A stretch of 64,000 nucleotides of DNA from Gemmatimonadetes bacterium bin94 (GTDB lineage Bacteria; Gemmatimonadota; Gemmatimonadetes; Longimicrobiales; Gaopeijiaceae). The stretch covers positions 1 to 64,000 of the forward strand of contig MPNE01000018.1 of assembly GCA_002238865.1 (NCBI GenBank), read 5' to 3'. This document shows, piece by piece, positions 18,752 through 28,015 of this stretch. Numbering within the stretch: the first letter of the stretch is position 1; every line of letters starts with the position of its first letter. Below the pieces are notes generated by a model, which saw nothing but the letters and a program-made list of their open reading frames with translations, was not told the origin of the DNA and searched no databases. A program made the translations under genes and the position numbers.

Positions 18752-20118
18752 TCAGTTGTTCCCCATGCTCTTGAGCCACGTCGAGCGGATGTCGTCCTCG
18801 TTCCAGTTTGATGGTCGTGTGACTCTCACGCTAGACGGGGCGCTGATGCCGGGAAAGTGGTCGTCGTGCGCATCGTCGTCGACTTCTCCCTCCAAGCACC
18901 AAATGAAGTCGGGAACAGAGTTCATCTGGCTGTTCGGCGTGCGGCACGTTCGGATGACCGTCATCACGTCGTTGGCCTCCAGGCTCGTATCGTCGTCGCC
19001 CTCGTTGTTGTCGTCGATAAGGTCCCACAGCGCCGCGGCGACATTGCCTTCGATCTCCGCCGGCGCGCCGTCGTCGCGCTTCACCTTGGACCAGGTCTCC
19101 CAGCCGAAGCGGTCGTCGGGCGAACCGATGTCACCGCCGTAGTCGGCCAGACCTTCGGACATCGCGCAACTGTACGAGGACACCGAATCGGTGTAGTGGG
19201 GGTTGCAGTTCGACGTGCTCCAAATCCCCCCCAGTGCTTCCTCATGCAGGCCGTGGGTGAACTCGTGCGCGGACACCCAGGGCCGGTCGTAGTAGCCGCG
19301 GAACACGATCTCGTCGTCGCCACCATCGTAGTAGCTGGGGGGCGGCGTCGTGTCGTTCTCGTTGAACTCGTGGAACCTGAACGTGATTCGGCTACGGTCG
19401 TACTCGAAGTTGTCCTTCACGCTACCCCAGCCGACCTGTTCCGCGTAGCCCACGCAAGGCACGTTCAGTATCCCGCTGGAGGGCACCGTCCGCACCCACG
19501 TCGAGATAAGGTGGCCCCGCTCGTAGTAATCGACCCGCAACTGCGCATCTTCCATCCCGACGTTGTTGCCGAACCGATCCTCGGTGTAGGCGTAGAGCTT
19601 GAACGTGCTTGCCGAGGCCGCTGCGCTTGCCGCACTGGTGACTCCTGTCGCCGCGGCGGCGCTGGCGCTCCCTTTGATCCACGCCTCAAACGGTCCTGGC
19701 TGCGGGACGATCTCGGAAGGGAACACGGATTCGTCGAACACGCTGGTGACAAACCCCTCGCCGTCGACGACATACAGCTCTTGACCACCGGCGCCTTGCC
19801 GCCCGGGACGACGCCGTTCGCCATCGCGTTGAACGTAGGCAGCCTGACCTGCACTTCACCTCTGCTGATGTCCGCGACCGCCACGGCCTCGATGTGTACG
19901 GTGATCGGTGTACCCGGCGCCAACTCGCCGGTGACCTCGAAATCGACATCGAGGCGGGATTGGTACTTCTCGGCGCTAATGTCGTCGGTCTGCTGTTGGT
20001 GCGCCGTGATCATCGGCGCTGGCTGTTCGGTGTGCTCTGCCCCAGGGGCAACCGGATCGTCGGTGCAGGCGGCCATGAGTAGCATGCCTGCCGCCAGCAG
20101 GATTCTGTGATACTGCAT
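18752..20118 (-). CDS. Secreted HExxH metallopeptidase lipoprotein, one frameshift
   Basis: The N-terminal frame starts at ATG 20118 (MQYHRILLAAGMLLMAAC, lipobox cysteine) with AAGGAGG six bases upstream, and runs to about 19790. The remainder (GGQELYVVDGEGFVTSVFDE onward) is two bases out of frame and ends at 18752, so a single indel near 19785-19800 breaks the gene. The catalytic part has HEFTHGLHEEALGG, an HExxH zinc site, and later MSEGLADYGGDIG, a likely third zinc ligand in the gluzincin pattern. It is probably an outer-membrane-anchored or secreted zinc peptidase. A second in-frame ATG at 20190 has its own AAGGAGGCACC and would add 24 basic residues. Confidence 0.65.
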
Positions 20119-20239
20119 TGGGTGCCTCCTTGCTTGTTTCCCTGATTGCTTTCTGGCTCGTCTGAGGAGTCCCTGACTAAGAATGCCCATCGTTGGTGCC
20201 TCCTTTTCAACCAGGATTCCGGAACCGGGGCGTCCGATC

Positions 20240-20318
20240 CGGTACCTCCAGTATCGGCAACGCACGTGAGGCCCAATAGCGGGAAAACCCTGCACTTCGT
20301 GAGGGAAATCACCCCCAG
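20240..20318 (-). promoter_or_regulatory. Conserved dyad-containing leader element, copy B
   Basis: Read on the minus strand, this is GGGGGTGATTTCCCTCACG, then TGCAGGGTTTTCCCGCTATTG and TGCGTTGCCGATACTG. It matches copy A at 12766-12842. The stem TGGGGG/CCCTCA keeps pairing through a G-U wobble. It sits between the LuxR-type HTH gene (stop 20359) and the metallopeptidase (starts 20190 and 20118), where it could be the operator or leader of the protease operon. Confidence 0.55.
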
Positions 20319-20358
20319 GCCGTGGGGGGATTCGCCCGTGCCGGGCGGAGGAACGGAC

Positions 20359-20721
20359 CTACTGCTCGTTTTCGGCCCGGAGAAGTCCGGCTTCGAGCGC
20401 GAAGCGCACGATGTCGCGCCGGGTGTGCAGCCCGAGCTTGGTCTTGGCACGCGCGATGTAGCCCTCGACGGTCTTGGGGCTTAGAACCATCTCCCTAGCC
20501 ATCTCCCGGGTCGAGAAGCCCTGCGCGTACAACTCGACCGCGGCACGCTCGCGCACGGAGAGCACCTCGTGATCCGGTTTGCGGCCTGAGGTGTCCCGCG
20601 CTTCCCGCCGCGCGAGCAGGGCGGCCGCCCGGCGGGGCAGGTAGGAGTGGCCGTGCACGAGGGCTTCCAAGGCTCCAATGAGGTCAAGAGTTGCCGGGAC
20701 TGTTGTCGATCGCGGCTCCAT
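20359..20721 (-). CDS. LuxR-type HTH protein without a receiver domain
   Basis: The 120-residue protein has a C-terminal NarL/LuxR HTH (LSVRERAAVELYAQGFSTRE, then MVLSPKTVEGYIARAKTKLG). It is preceded by a linker (ALEALVHGHSYLPRRAAALL) of the type normally found after a response-regulator receiver. The receiver itself is missing: upstream in this frame lies the 3' end of the aminotransferase gene. The ATG at 20721 is inside that gene (38-base overlap). It may be a truncated response regulator or a stand-alone DNA-binding protein, and it is a natural candidate to act at the dyad element just downstream. Confidence 0.65.
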   Translation of the reverse strand: MEPRSTTVPATLDLIGALEALVHGHSYLPRRAAALLARREARDTSGRKPDHEVLSVRERAAVELYAQGFSTREMAREMVLSPKTVEGYIARAKTKLGLHTRRDIVRFALEAGLLRAENEQ

Positions 20722-22015
20722 GCCGCTCGAGGAATGCCTCGAACTCGGTGACGAGTACCTGGCAGTCCTCGTCGTCGTGAGCGAGGGACACCGTGGTGAA
20801 GCCGCGGGGGGCGATCCACAACCCGGCGAGCAGCATCTCAAGGTGGAACAGGTCGCGCGCGGCCTGCGGCGTGGCAGCCGTATCGGCGTGGCAGCGGATC
20901 GGCGCGCGCTGGAAGTGCACCGCCATGATCGAACCCCGGCCCGTCACCCGGGCGGGCGCGTCCAACCGCGTCGCGACGCCGTTCATGGCGGCGCGCAGGT
21001 CATCACCGCGCCGATTGAGCCGCCGAACGACAGCGGGCGTGAGCACGTCGCGCAGCCCAGCGATCCCCGCGGCCATCGTCACCACGTTGTTGTTGTGCGT
21101 GCCGGCATGGCTGAAGTGATCCGGACGGCGCGGGTCGAACCGGTCCATGAGGTCCGCGCGACCGCCGAACGCCCCGAAGGAAGCGCCGCCGCCGAGATAC
21201 TTGCCGAAGGTCGTGAGGTCGGCGTGGATGCCGAGCGCCTCCTGGATGCCGCCCGGCGCGAGGCGTGAGGTCTGCACCTCGTCGAAGATCAGCAGCACTC
21301 CGCTGCGCTCCGTCGCTTTCCTGAGGGTGCTCAGAAACTCCCGCGTCGCCGGGATGCACCCGCCTCCACCGAGCATGGGCTCGACGAGTACGCACGCGAG
21401 TCCGCCTGCGTGCCCCTCGATCAGCGACCGCGCGGACTCCACGTCGTTGTACTCCCCGACGATACACCGGAACGGAAGGTTGAGACGCCGATCCGGCCCC
21501 GCAAAGTTCAGGGGACCGCCGTGGTATGCGCCGTCGAACACGAGAACCTTGTCGCGGCCAATGACCGCCCGCGCGAGGCTGATCGCCATGAGGTTCGACT
21601 CGGTCCCCGAGTTCGTGAACCGCACGCGTTCGACGGAGGGGAAGCGCGCGCAGATCAGCTCCGCGAATTCCTGCTGGTTCGGCGTGGGGCCGCCGAGCGT
21701 GAGGCCGTTCTTCAGAGCCTCGGAGATGGCGTCCCGGATGGCGGGGTTCGAGTGTCCATACAGGCCCGCCGTATAGTCGTTGAGAAAGTCCAGGTACTCG
21801 TGCCCGTCGAGGTCGTACAGCCGGGCCCCCTCGCCCCGGACGATCGTTGCCGGAAAAGGTGCGTAGTGGTTGACGGTGCGCGTGTCCGCCCCCGGCAGGA
21901 ATCCCGTGGAGCGCTCGAAGCTGGCCCGGCTCAGGGGATTCGCCGCCGTGTACCGGGCGGCCGCTTCTGCGGCGAGTTCCTGCAGTGTTGGTGTCCGGGT
22001 CGTGAGAGTAGGCAT
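20684..22015 (-). CDS. Class III aminotransferase, glutamate-1-semialdehyde aminomutase-like
   Basis: This 443-residue PLP enzyme of the fold-type I class III family matches the glutamate-1-semialdehyde aminomutase branch. Motifs include YDLDGHEYLDFLNDYTAGLY near the N-terminus, NSGTESNLMAI for cofactor phosphate binding, IFDEVQTSRL with the PLP-ring aspartate, and TTFGKYLGGG with the PLP lysine. Its setting beside a permease and a molybdenum oxidoreductase argues for a catabolic aminotransferase rather than a dedicated haem-pathway HemL. It begins 12 bases after the permease stop and is part of the same minus-strand run. Confidence 0.85.
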   Translation of the reverse strand: MPTLTTRTPTLQELAAEAAARYTAANPLSRASFERSTGFLPGADTRTVNHYAPFPATIVRGEGARLYDLDGHEYLDFLNDYTAGLYGHSNPAIRDAISEALKNGLTLGGPTPNQQEFAELICARFPSVERVRFTNSGTESNLMAISLARAVIGRDKVLVFDGAYHGGPLNFAGPDRRLNLPFRCIVGEYNDVESARSLIEGHAGGLACVLVEPMLGGGGCIPATREFLSTLRKATERSGVLLIFDEVQTSRLAPGGIQEALGIHADLTTFGKYLGGGASFGAFGGRADLMDRFDPRRPDHFSHAGTHNNNVVTMAAGIAGLRDVLTPAVVRRLNRRGDDLRAAMNGVATRLDAPARVTGRGSIMAVHFQRAPIRCHADTAATPQAARDLFHLEMLLAGLWIAPRGFTTVSLAHDDEDCQVLVTEFEAFLERHGAAIDNSPGNS

Positions 22016-22027
22016 GAGTGGGCGTTT

Positions 22028-23773
22028 CTAGGCCACCGAATCGACCTGCACCGTCACCACATCGATATCCTCGTACTTGTGATGTTGCACCGATGTCGCA
22101 AGATGGCGCAGCAGCCGCAGCGAGAACTCGTGTTCTTCCGTCGCGTCGACCGCGTGCGTGCCCACCACCGCCAGATGGTCCTCGATGTTGCCTTCGCTGC
22201 CCGCGGCCATGAACTCCATTTCCGTCCCACCGGACTCGATTCGTGCGGTGAGTCGCAGCCTGCGCTGTCCGGTCGTCTCATCGCCCTCCGCCTCTCCGAT
22301 AAGAAGCAGCAGCGTCTCCTCGGCCGCGTGCGCCAGCCGGTTCGCCGTCCCGCTCCCGAGTCCCCTGCGCTCGGCGAAGTCCTCCAGGAACCGGTGAATC
22401 TTCGGTAGCGACGCGACCTCCAACTCCGTCTGCATGCGCATGCGCCGCGGCCCCGTCAGCTCCATGAACGCGGTAAGCACGAGCGCGGTCAGGCCTCCCG
22501 ACGTCATCCCGTTGTCGAGCAACTGCTGCAGGAAGGTGGGCAGGGCGTCGGTGGCGATCTGTCCGCTCTGGAAGCCGACACCCACCCAGAAGGAGAACCC
22601 GACGACCGTGGCCTTGCGGTAGTCCATCCCGTCCTGAAGCACGATCCTCGCGCCGAGCATGAACAGCACCGCGATGATCACCATGGCGTAGGCGCCGATC
22701 ACCGGATCCGGGATGATCAGCAGGAGCTGTGTCACCTTCGGCAGGAAGGCCAGCACGCAGAAGATCAGGCCGATGCACACCCCCACCCTGCGTGACGCGA
22801 TCCCGGTGATCTCGACAACCGAGACGCTGCTCGAATAGGTGGTGTTCGGCACAGTCGCAAAGAGCCCCGAGAGCAGGTTGCCGAACCCGTCGGCGGCCAC
22901 TGCCCCCTGCACAGCCCGGTAGTCGGTGGCTCGCCGCTCGCGCCACGACACCTTCTGGATCCCCACCGCGTCTCCGATCGTCTCGATTGCCCCCACCAGC
23001 GTCACGAAGGTGTAGGCCGGCAGGATCGCCCAGAAGGCGGGCCCGAAGTCGAGCCCCAGACCCGGCCAGCCTGCCAGCGGCACTCCGACCCACATCGCCT
23101 CGCGGACCGGCCCGGCGTCCAGCAGCCCGAAGAACGACGCGGCGATGCACCCGGCGACGATCCCGACCAACGGCCCCCACAGGCGCACGGGACCGGTGAA
23201 CTTGAGCATCACCGCCAGCGTGACCACCAGCGTCGCGAGCACCGTGACGGACGCGGCCAGGGGCCCGCTCCCCTCCGGCACGTTGTCCATGAAGTCGAAG
23301 AGGAACGGCATCACGTTCACCGCGATGAGCATGATCACGGTGCCGGCCACCGTCGGCGTCAGGATCCGCCGCAGAATGGAAAGACGCCCCGCCAGCAGGA
23401 ACTGGAAGAGCGACGACACGATGATCAGCGTGGCCAGCAACCCCGGTCCCCCCTGCTGGAGCGCTGCCACGGACACCGCGATGAACGCCCCCGACGTACC
23501 CATCATGAGCACGTATCCCGACCCCAGGCGTCCGACGCGCCATACCTGCACGATCGTAGCCACTCCGCTCACCAGCAGCGCCCCAAAAGCCCCCCAGGCC
23601 AGGTATCCCGCGCTGCTCTCGGCACTGCGAAGCACGATCGCGACGGTGATCACCACCCCCCCGATCGCCAACACCGAGTACTGCAGCGCCAGTCCTGTGG
23701 CCAGCGGCCAGGACGGCTTTTCATCCGGCTCGTAGCGGACGCCGTGTGCGGTCTTGCCTGGCTCGGATGCCAT
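22028..23773 (-). CDS. NCS2 nucleobase permease fused to a C-terminal ATPase-like domain
   Basis: The first ~430 residues are an NCS2 (xanthine/uracil permease) transporter with repeated hydrophobic helices. These include LVGAIETIGDAVGIQKVSWR and DGFGNLLSGLFATVPNTTYS, the family's substrate-site regions. The last ~150 residues are soluble and not part of normal NCS2 proteins. KIHRFLEDFAERRGLGSGTA, then AHAAEETLLLLIGEAEG (N-box-like), and a terminal SLRLLRHLATSVQHHKYEDI resemble a GHKL/RsbW-type ATPase fold. The permease may thus be regulated by, or signal through, its tail. It follows the oxidoreductase genes, suggesting that a purine-like substrate is imported and oxidised. Confidence 0.85.
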   Translation of the reverse strand: MASEPGKTAHGVRYEPDEKPSWPLATGLALQYSVLAIGGVVITVAIVLRSAESSAGYLAWGAFGALLVSGVATIVQVWRVGRLGSGYVLMMGTSGAFIAVSVAALQQGGPGLLATLIIVSSLFQFLLAGRLSILRRILTPTVAGTVIMLIAVNVMPFLFDFMDNVPEGSGPLAASVTVLATLVVTLAVMLKFTGPVRLWGPLVGIVAGCIAASFFGLLDAGPVREAMWVGVPLAGWPGLGLDFGPAFWAILPAYTFVTLVGAIETIGDAVGIQKVSWRERRATDYRAVQGAVAADGFGNLLSGLFATVPNTTYSSSVSVVEITGIASRRVGVCIGLIFCVLAFLPKVTQLLLIIPDPVIGAYAMVIIAVLFMLGARIVLQDGMDYRKATVVGFSFWVGVGFQSGQIATDALPTFLQQLLDNGMTSGGLTALVLTAFMELTGPRRMRMQTELEVASLPKIHRFLEDFAERRGLGSGTANRLAHAAEETLLLLIGEAEGDETTGQRRLRLTARIESGGTEMEFMAAGSEGNIEDHLAVVGTHAVDATEEHEFSLRLLRHLATSVQHHKYEDIDVVTVQVDSVA

Positions 23774-23891
23774 GTCAGATCCTCGCCTGGTGATTGTGCG
23801 GTGTCAAACCGGCACCCCGTCGAGTGCCTCTTCGGTGCTCTGCGGATCTCGACCGGTCGCCGCTGTCCATGCGACGCGCCTGCCCACGGTC

Positions 23892-24881
23892 TCAGGCCCC
23901 CCGCACCGCCCGTTTCACGAGGTTCCGCAGGAGCGGGATCTTGAAGTGGTTGTAGTCGAGGGGGTCGGCACCGCTGACGGCCAGTTCGCCGGCAATCGCG
24001 GCCGTCTCCTCGTCGCGGGGACGCCCCCGCACCAGATCCTCGACCGCCGTCATCCGGCGCGGCACGCACTCCACCGCACCGCCCACGATCCGCACGTCCT
24101 CGATCCGGTCACCGCTCATCGTCACCGCCGCCGCCACATTCACCAGCGGGAAGTCCCAGGTCCTGCGGTCCGACACCTTCTCGAAGTGGAAGTCCGCGCC
24201 CGCCCACCGACCCGGGATGCGGATCGCGGTGAGCAGCTCGTCCGGCTCGAGCACCGTCATGCGGGTGATGTCCACGCCGGGCTTCATGAAAAAGTCAGCC
24301 GCGGGCACGACCCTCTCCCGCTCCGCGCTCCGCACAACCATCTCCGCGTCGAGCGCCACCAGCGCCGGGGCCACATCCGACGGCGTCACGGCCACGCAGC
24401 GATCCGCGCCGAAGATCGCGTGCTCGCGGTTCATCGCGCCGGGAGCGCCCGCGTAGCAGACGTTGCCGCCCGCCCGGTAGCAGGTCATCCCGTAGCGGTA
24501 GTACCAGCACCGCGTGTCCTGGCAGACGTTGCCGCCGATCGTCCCGGCGTTGCGGATCTGGGGACTCGCGACCTGCGCCGCAGCGTCGATCAGGAGATCG
24601 TACCTGGAACGCACCAACGGGTCGTGCTCCAGGTCGGTCAGCGTCGTCATGGCCCCGATTTCGATCCCGTCGCCCGTTTCGCGCACGCCCTTCAGCTCGT
24701 CCAGACCCTCGAGGTCGATGACGACCTGGGGCTGCTTGCCGCGATTCTTGAACCAGTCGTAGCTGTCGAACCCGCCGGCCAGCGGCCACGCGTCGCCGCC
24801 GTGACGACTCAGCAGGTCAAGCGCGCTCTCCACGTCGGCCGGCTGAAACAGCTCGAAGTGGGTCATCATGTCCTTCATCAT
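23892..24881 (-). CDS. FAD-binding subunit of periplasmic aldehyde/xanthine oxidoreductase (PaoB-like)
   Basis: The 329-residue member of the CoxM/PaoB family has FAD-binding motifs PLAGGFDS (about residues 33-40) and AGTIGGNVCQ. The cysteine-rich insertion CQDTRCWYYRYGMTC, followed by C in GGNVCYAG, matches the extra [4Fe-4S] cluster loop of E. coli PaoB and 4-hydroxybenzoyl-CoA reductase beta subunits. It would pass electrons between the molybdenum subunit and an acceptor. The start ATG 24881 follows GAGGAT and lies 10 bases after the molybdenum subunit stop. Confidence 0.92.
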   Translation of the reverse strand: MMKDMMTHFELFQPADVESALDLLSRHGGDAWPLAGGFDSYDWFKNRGKQPQVVIDLEGLDELKGVRETGDGIEIGAMTTLTDLEHDPLVRSRYDLLIDAAAQVASPQIRNAGTIGGNVCQDTRCWYYRYGMTCYRAGGNVCYAGAPGAMNREHAIFGADRCVAVTPSDVAPALVALDAEMVVRSAERERVVPAADFFMKPGVDITRMTVLEPDELLTAIRIPGRWAGADFHFEKVSDRRTWDFPLVNVAAAVTMSGDRIEDVRIVGGAVECVPRRMTAVEDLVRGRPRDEETAAIAGELAVSGADPLDYNHFKIPLLRNLVKRAVRGA

Positions 24882-24891
24882 GGCCGTATCC

Positions 24892-27291
24892 TCACTGTGT
24901 GTTGACCTCGAGCGGCCGGTGAGACGGTTCCTGCTCCGCGACGGCGTTCACGATCATGTCCGGGACCACGGGAGTGCGGTTGAAGTAGTGCCCCCCGAGC
25001 GCGTCGGAGATCGCGCACAGCAGCGCGGCCGCCGAACACCCCATGAGGGGCTCGCCGACGCCCTTGGCGCCGACCGGGTTCTGCGGGTCGGCGATGTCGG
25101 TTGCGTCCCAGTCCAGGTACGAGGGCACGTCGAGGTACGACGGCGGCTTGGCCTGGTGGAAGCCGATGTTCCCCGCCACCCCGTAGCGCCGGTCGTAGAC
25201 GTGGCGCTCCAGCGCGGCCATGCCGAACCCCATCACCGCGCCGCCCTTCACCTGCGCGGCCAACCCCAGCGGGTGCACGACCGTGCCGCAATCGGCGACC
25301 CCCAGGTAGTCGATGATCTCGAAGGTTCCCGTCTCGACGTCGAGCTCGATCTCGATGAACCCCGCCGCCAGCGCGGGAACCGTGCCGTCGCGGGGCAGGT
25401 TGTCCCTGGCGACGCCGATCAGGCCGCTCCCCGCGATGTTCGCGACCGAGGCGGCCGTGATCGGGTTGATGTCCTCGGGCACCTCCATGCCGCTGAACCG
25501 CCCTCCCAGCGCGATCGCGCGCTCGGCCGCACGCGCGTAGCTGATCCGCCGCGACGGGTTGGCGCGCGCGAAAACGGCCTCGCCGCCGATGTCGTACCCG
25601 TCCGCCGACCCGCCCAGCTCCATCGCCGCGATCGCCTTCAGCTTCTCGACCGCGTCGACCGCCGCCACGTACGCCGCGCGCGTCATGGTGAAGGTCGTGT
25701 TGCTCCCCACCTGCGGGCTGCTCGACGCGAGGTTGCGCGACGAGTCCCCGCGCACGATCACGCAGTTCTCCCAGTCCTGGCCCAGCACCTCGGCGGCGGC
25801 CCGCGAGACCCCGGCGTACGAATAGGTCCCCAGGTTCCCGACCCCGCAGTGAATGTGCAGCTTCCCGTCCGGCGCGATCCGCACGAGCCCGTCCTGGCCA
25901 CTCATCCCGGCCGAGTGGAAGGCCTGCCCGACGGCGACCCCGGTCACCTTCGAGCCCCGCCGCACCCCGCTCCGCGCCCGCCGTTCGTCCCAGCCGAAAC
26001 GCTCCTTGCCCCGATCGAGCGCCTCGCGCAGGTGCGCGCTTGTCACCGGACCCTGATTGCCACCGTATCGCGAATCGCTGTCGGGCGCGTTCACCCTGCG
26101 GATCTCCACCAGGTCGATCCCCAGCGCGGCCGCCGCCTTGTCGAGGAGCGGCTCCACCGCGCAGGCGATCTGGTTCTGGCCCGGCCCGCGCTGCGCTCCC
26201 CGCGCGGGGGTGTTGGTCAGCACCGGAATCGCGCGGAAGCGCATGGCGAGGGGCGTGTACACGATGGAGACGGCGCCCGCCGCGCTGCCGTAGTCGCCGA
26301 ACCCGCTGTTGGGACCGTTCTCCTGCACGATGAACAGGTCCGCCGCCGTGACCCTGCCGTCGTCCCGGAACCCCAGGCGGATGCGTCCCTGGAACCCGGC
26401 CCGCGCCGCCCCGATGGCGTACTCCTCGGCCCGGCTGATCCGCATCATCACGGGGCGGCCGGTCTTCCTGGACATGTGCGCCGGGATGGACATGACCGGA
26501 TACGCGCCGCCCTTGGAGCCGAACCCGCCTCCGCAAAACTCGCCCACGTAGACCAGGTCGGCCACCGGAATCCCGATGTAGCGGGCCAGGCCGCCCAACA
26601 CGGCGCTCTGGCTCTGGCTGGATCCGAAGACGTGGCACTTGCCGTTCTGCCAGTACGCCATCGCCGAGCGCGGCTCCATCGAGTGGTGCGAGGTGCCGGC
26701 GGTGACGAAGGTCTCGTCGAGCACCAGCGCGGCATCGCGGAAACCGGCCTCTACGTCCCCGTAGGACCACTCGTTGTTGACCTCGCCCATCGGCAGCTCG
26801 CCCTCTGCCGCCGCGGCGAAGTCCGCCTCGGTCCACTTGATCTCCCTGACTCCCTCGCGGCGTTCGACCGTGTTGCCGTCCTCGCGCGCATTGGGACCGC
26901 CGGGGCGCAGGCTCTCCAGCGGATCCAGGACGAAGGGAAGCGGCTCGAGGTCGAGCTTGACCCTCTTGATCGCGTCGTGGGCGGTCGTCTCGTCCACTGC
27001 GGCGAGCGCCGCGACGGGCTCGCCCACGAAGTGCGGCGTGTTGGTCAGGATGGGGTTGCCCGGTGCATCGATTTCGGGCACGTCGTCGGCGGTGAGGATG
27101 GCGACCACCCCCTCCATTGCCAGCGCTTCCGTCGCGTCGATCGCGCGCACCCGTGCGTGCGGCATGGGACTCGTGATGAGACGGCAGAAGAGCATTCCGT
27201 CGGCACGGAAATCCTCCGCGTACCGGGCTCTGCCGGTGACCTTGGCAACCACGTCCGGCGGGGTGAAGTCCTTCCCGATCAGGTCAGCCAT
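24892..27291 (-). CDS. Molybdopterin-binding subunit of aldehyde/xanthine oxidoreductase (PaoC-like)
   Basis: The 799-residue catalytic subunit of the xanthine oxidase family carries the molybdenum-cofactor dinucleotide. Visible family blocks are VTGRARYAEDF at the N-terminus, GEFCGGGFGSKGG, RGPGQNQIACAVEPLLDKAA and the C-terminal GAKGVGEPLMG, whose glutamate is the usual catalytic base. The substrate could be aldehydes or purines; the neighbouring NCS2 permease favours a nucleobase-like compound while the PaoABC-type subunits favour aldehydes. Its start overlaps the iron-sulphur subunit by eight bases, with GGAGG upstream. Confidence 0.93.
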   Translation of the reverse strand: MADLIGKDFTPPDVVAKVTGRARYAEDFRADGMLFCRLITSPMPHARVRAIDATEALAMEGVVAILTADDVPEIDAPGNPILTNTPHFVGEPVAALAAVDETTAHDAIKRVKLDLEPLPFVLDPLESLRPGGPNAREDGNTVERREGVREIKWTEADFAAAAEGELPMGEVNNEWSYGDVEAGFRDAALVLDETFVTAGTSHHSMEPRSAMAYWQNGKCHVFGSSQSQSAVLGGLARYIGIPVADLVYVGEFCGGGFGSKGGAYPVMSIPAHMSRKTGRPVMMRISRAEEYAIGAARAGFQGRIRLGFRDDGRVTAADLFIVQENGPNSGFGDYGSAAGAVSIVYTPLAMRFRAIPVLTNTPARGAQRGPGQNQIACAVEPLLDKAAAALGIDLVEIRRVNAPDSDSRYGGNQGPVTSAHLREALDRGKERFGWDERRARSGVRRGSKVTGVAVGQAFHSAGMSGQDGLVRIAPDGKLHIHCGVGNLGTYSYAGVSRAAAEVLGQDWENCVIVRGDSSRNLASSSPQVGSNTTFTMTRAAYVAAVDAVEKLKAIAAMELGGSADGYDIGGEAVFARANPSRRISYARAAERAIALGGRFSGMEVPEDINPITAASVANIAGSGLIGVARDNLPRDGTVPALAAGFIEIELDVETGTFEIIDYLGVADCGTVVHPLGLAAQVKGGAVMGFGMAALERHVYDRRYGVAGNIGFHQAKPPSYLDVPSYLDWDATDIADPQNPVGAKGVGEPLMGCSAAALLCAISDALGGHYFNRTPVVPDMIVNAVAEQEPSHRPLEVNTQ

Positions 27292-28015
27292 TGGACGCCT
27301 CCCTCCAGTCGGACACGCCGCGGCCCGCGGACGCGCCCTGGACGGCGGACACGGCTCGCCCGGCAGACCCCTCCCTCGCTGCCCGCATGACCCCGTTCAG
27401 GTAATGGTCGTAGGCCCCGCACCGGCACAGGTTGCCGGACATGGCGCGGCGCGCCTCCTCGCGCGTCGGGTCGGGGTTCGCGCGCAGCAGGGCGGCGGCG
27501 GACATCACCTGGCCCGGGGTGCAGAAGCCGCACTGCGGGCCCAGTTCGTCAACGAAGGCCTGCTGCACCGGATGCAACTCGCCGCCGGGGCCCTCCAGCC
27601 CCTCCACCGTCGTGACCTCGCGGCCTCGTACCCGGTGCGTGAGGGTCGAACAGGAATAGTGCGCCACCCCGTCGATCATGACCGTGCAGGCCCCGCATTC
27701 GGCGCGGTCGCAGCCCAGCTTGGTGCCCGTGAGCCCGAGCTTGTAGCGGAGCGTCATCGCCAGCGTTTCCTGCGGGAGCACGTCAACCCGCCGCGTACGG
27801 CCGTTCACCTGAATCGAGACGAGGCGGCCAACGGTGTTTCGGGCGGCGGGGGGCGACTGTGCGGGCGCGGCGAACCAGGAGATCGCCGACACCGAGGCGC
27901 CGGTCGCGATCACGCCCTTGATGAACTGGCGCCGGGAGACGCTGCCCCGGCCGGGAAGCCCGGCAAGGGTCTCCTCCCAGGTCGGGTTGTCGCCGTCGCG
28001 CGAACGATTGCTCAT
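27284..28015 (-). CDS. Tat-exported [2Fe-2S] subunit of the oxidoreductase (PaoA-like)
   Basis: The 243-residue iron-sulphur subunit has a twin-arginine signal (SRRQFIKG, about residues 26-33) followed by a hydrophobic stretch, so the complex is expected to be folded and exported to the periplasm. The plant-type [2Fe-2S] cluster cysteines are in CDRAECGACTVMI, and the second cluster is bound by CGFCTPGQV and CRCGAYDHY. The gene order A-C-B (small, molybdenum, FAD on the transcript) and overlaps of four and eight bases show an operon. Its ATG overlaps the S9 peptidase stop in ATGA. Confidence 0.93.
   Translation of the reverse strand: MSNRSRDGDNPTWEETLAGLPGRGSVSRRQFIKGVIATGASVSAISWFAAPAQSPPAARNTVGRLVSIQVNGRTRRVDVLPQETLAMTLRYKLGLTGTKLGCDRAECGACTVMIDGVAHYSCSTLTHRVRGREVTTVEGLEGPGGELHPVQQAFVDELGPQCGFCTPGQVMSAAALLRANPDPTREEARRAMSGNLCRCGAYDHYLNGVMRAAREGSAGRAVSAVQGASAGRGVSDWREASNG

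Noticed and set aside
24868-27390. Long plus-strand open frame of 840 codons
   Set aside because: It is antisense to the molybdenum oxidoreductase subunit, rich in Arg/Pro/His as expected from a GC-rich complement, and shows no domain.
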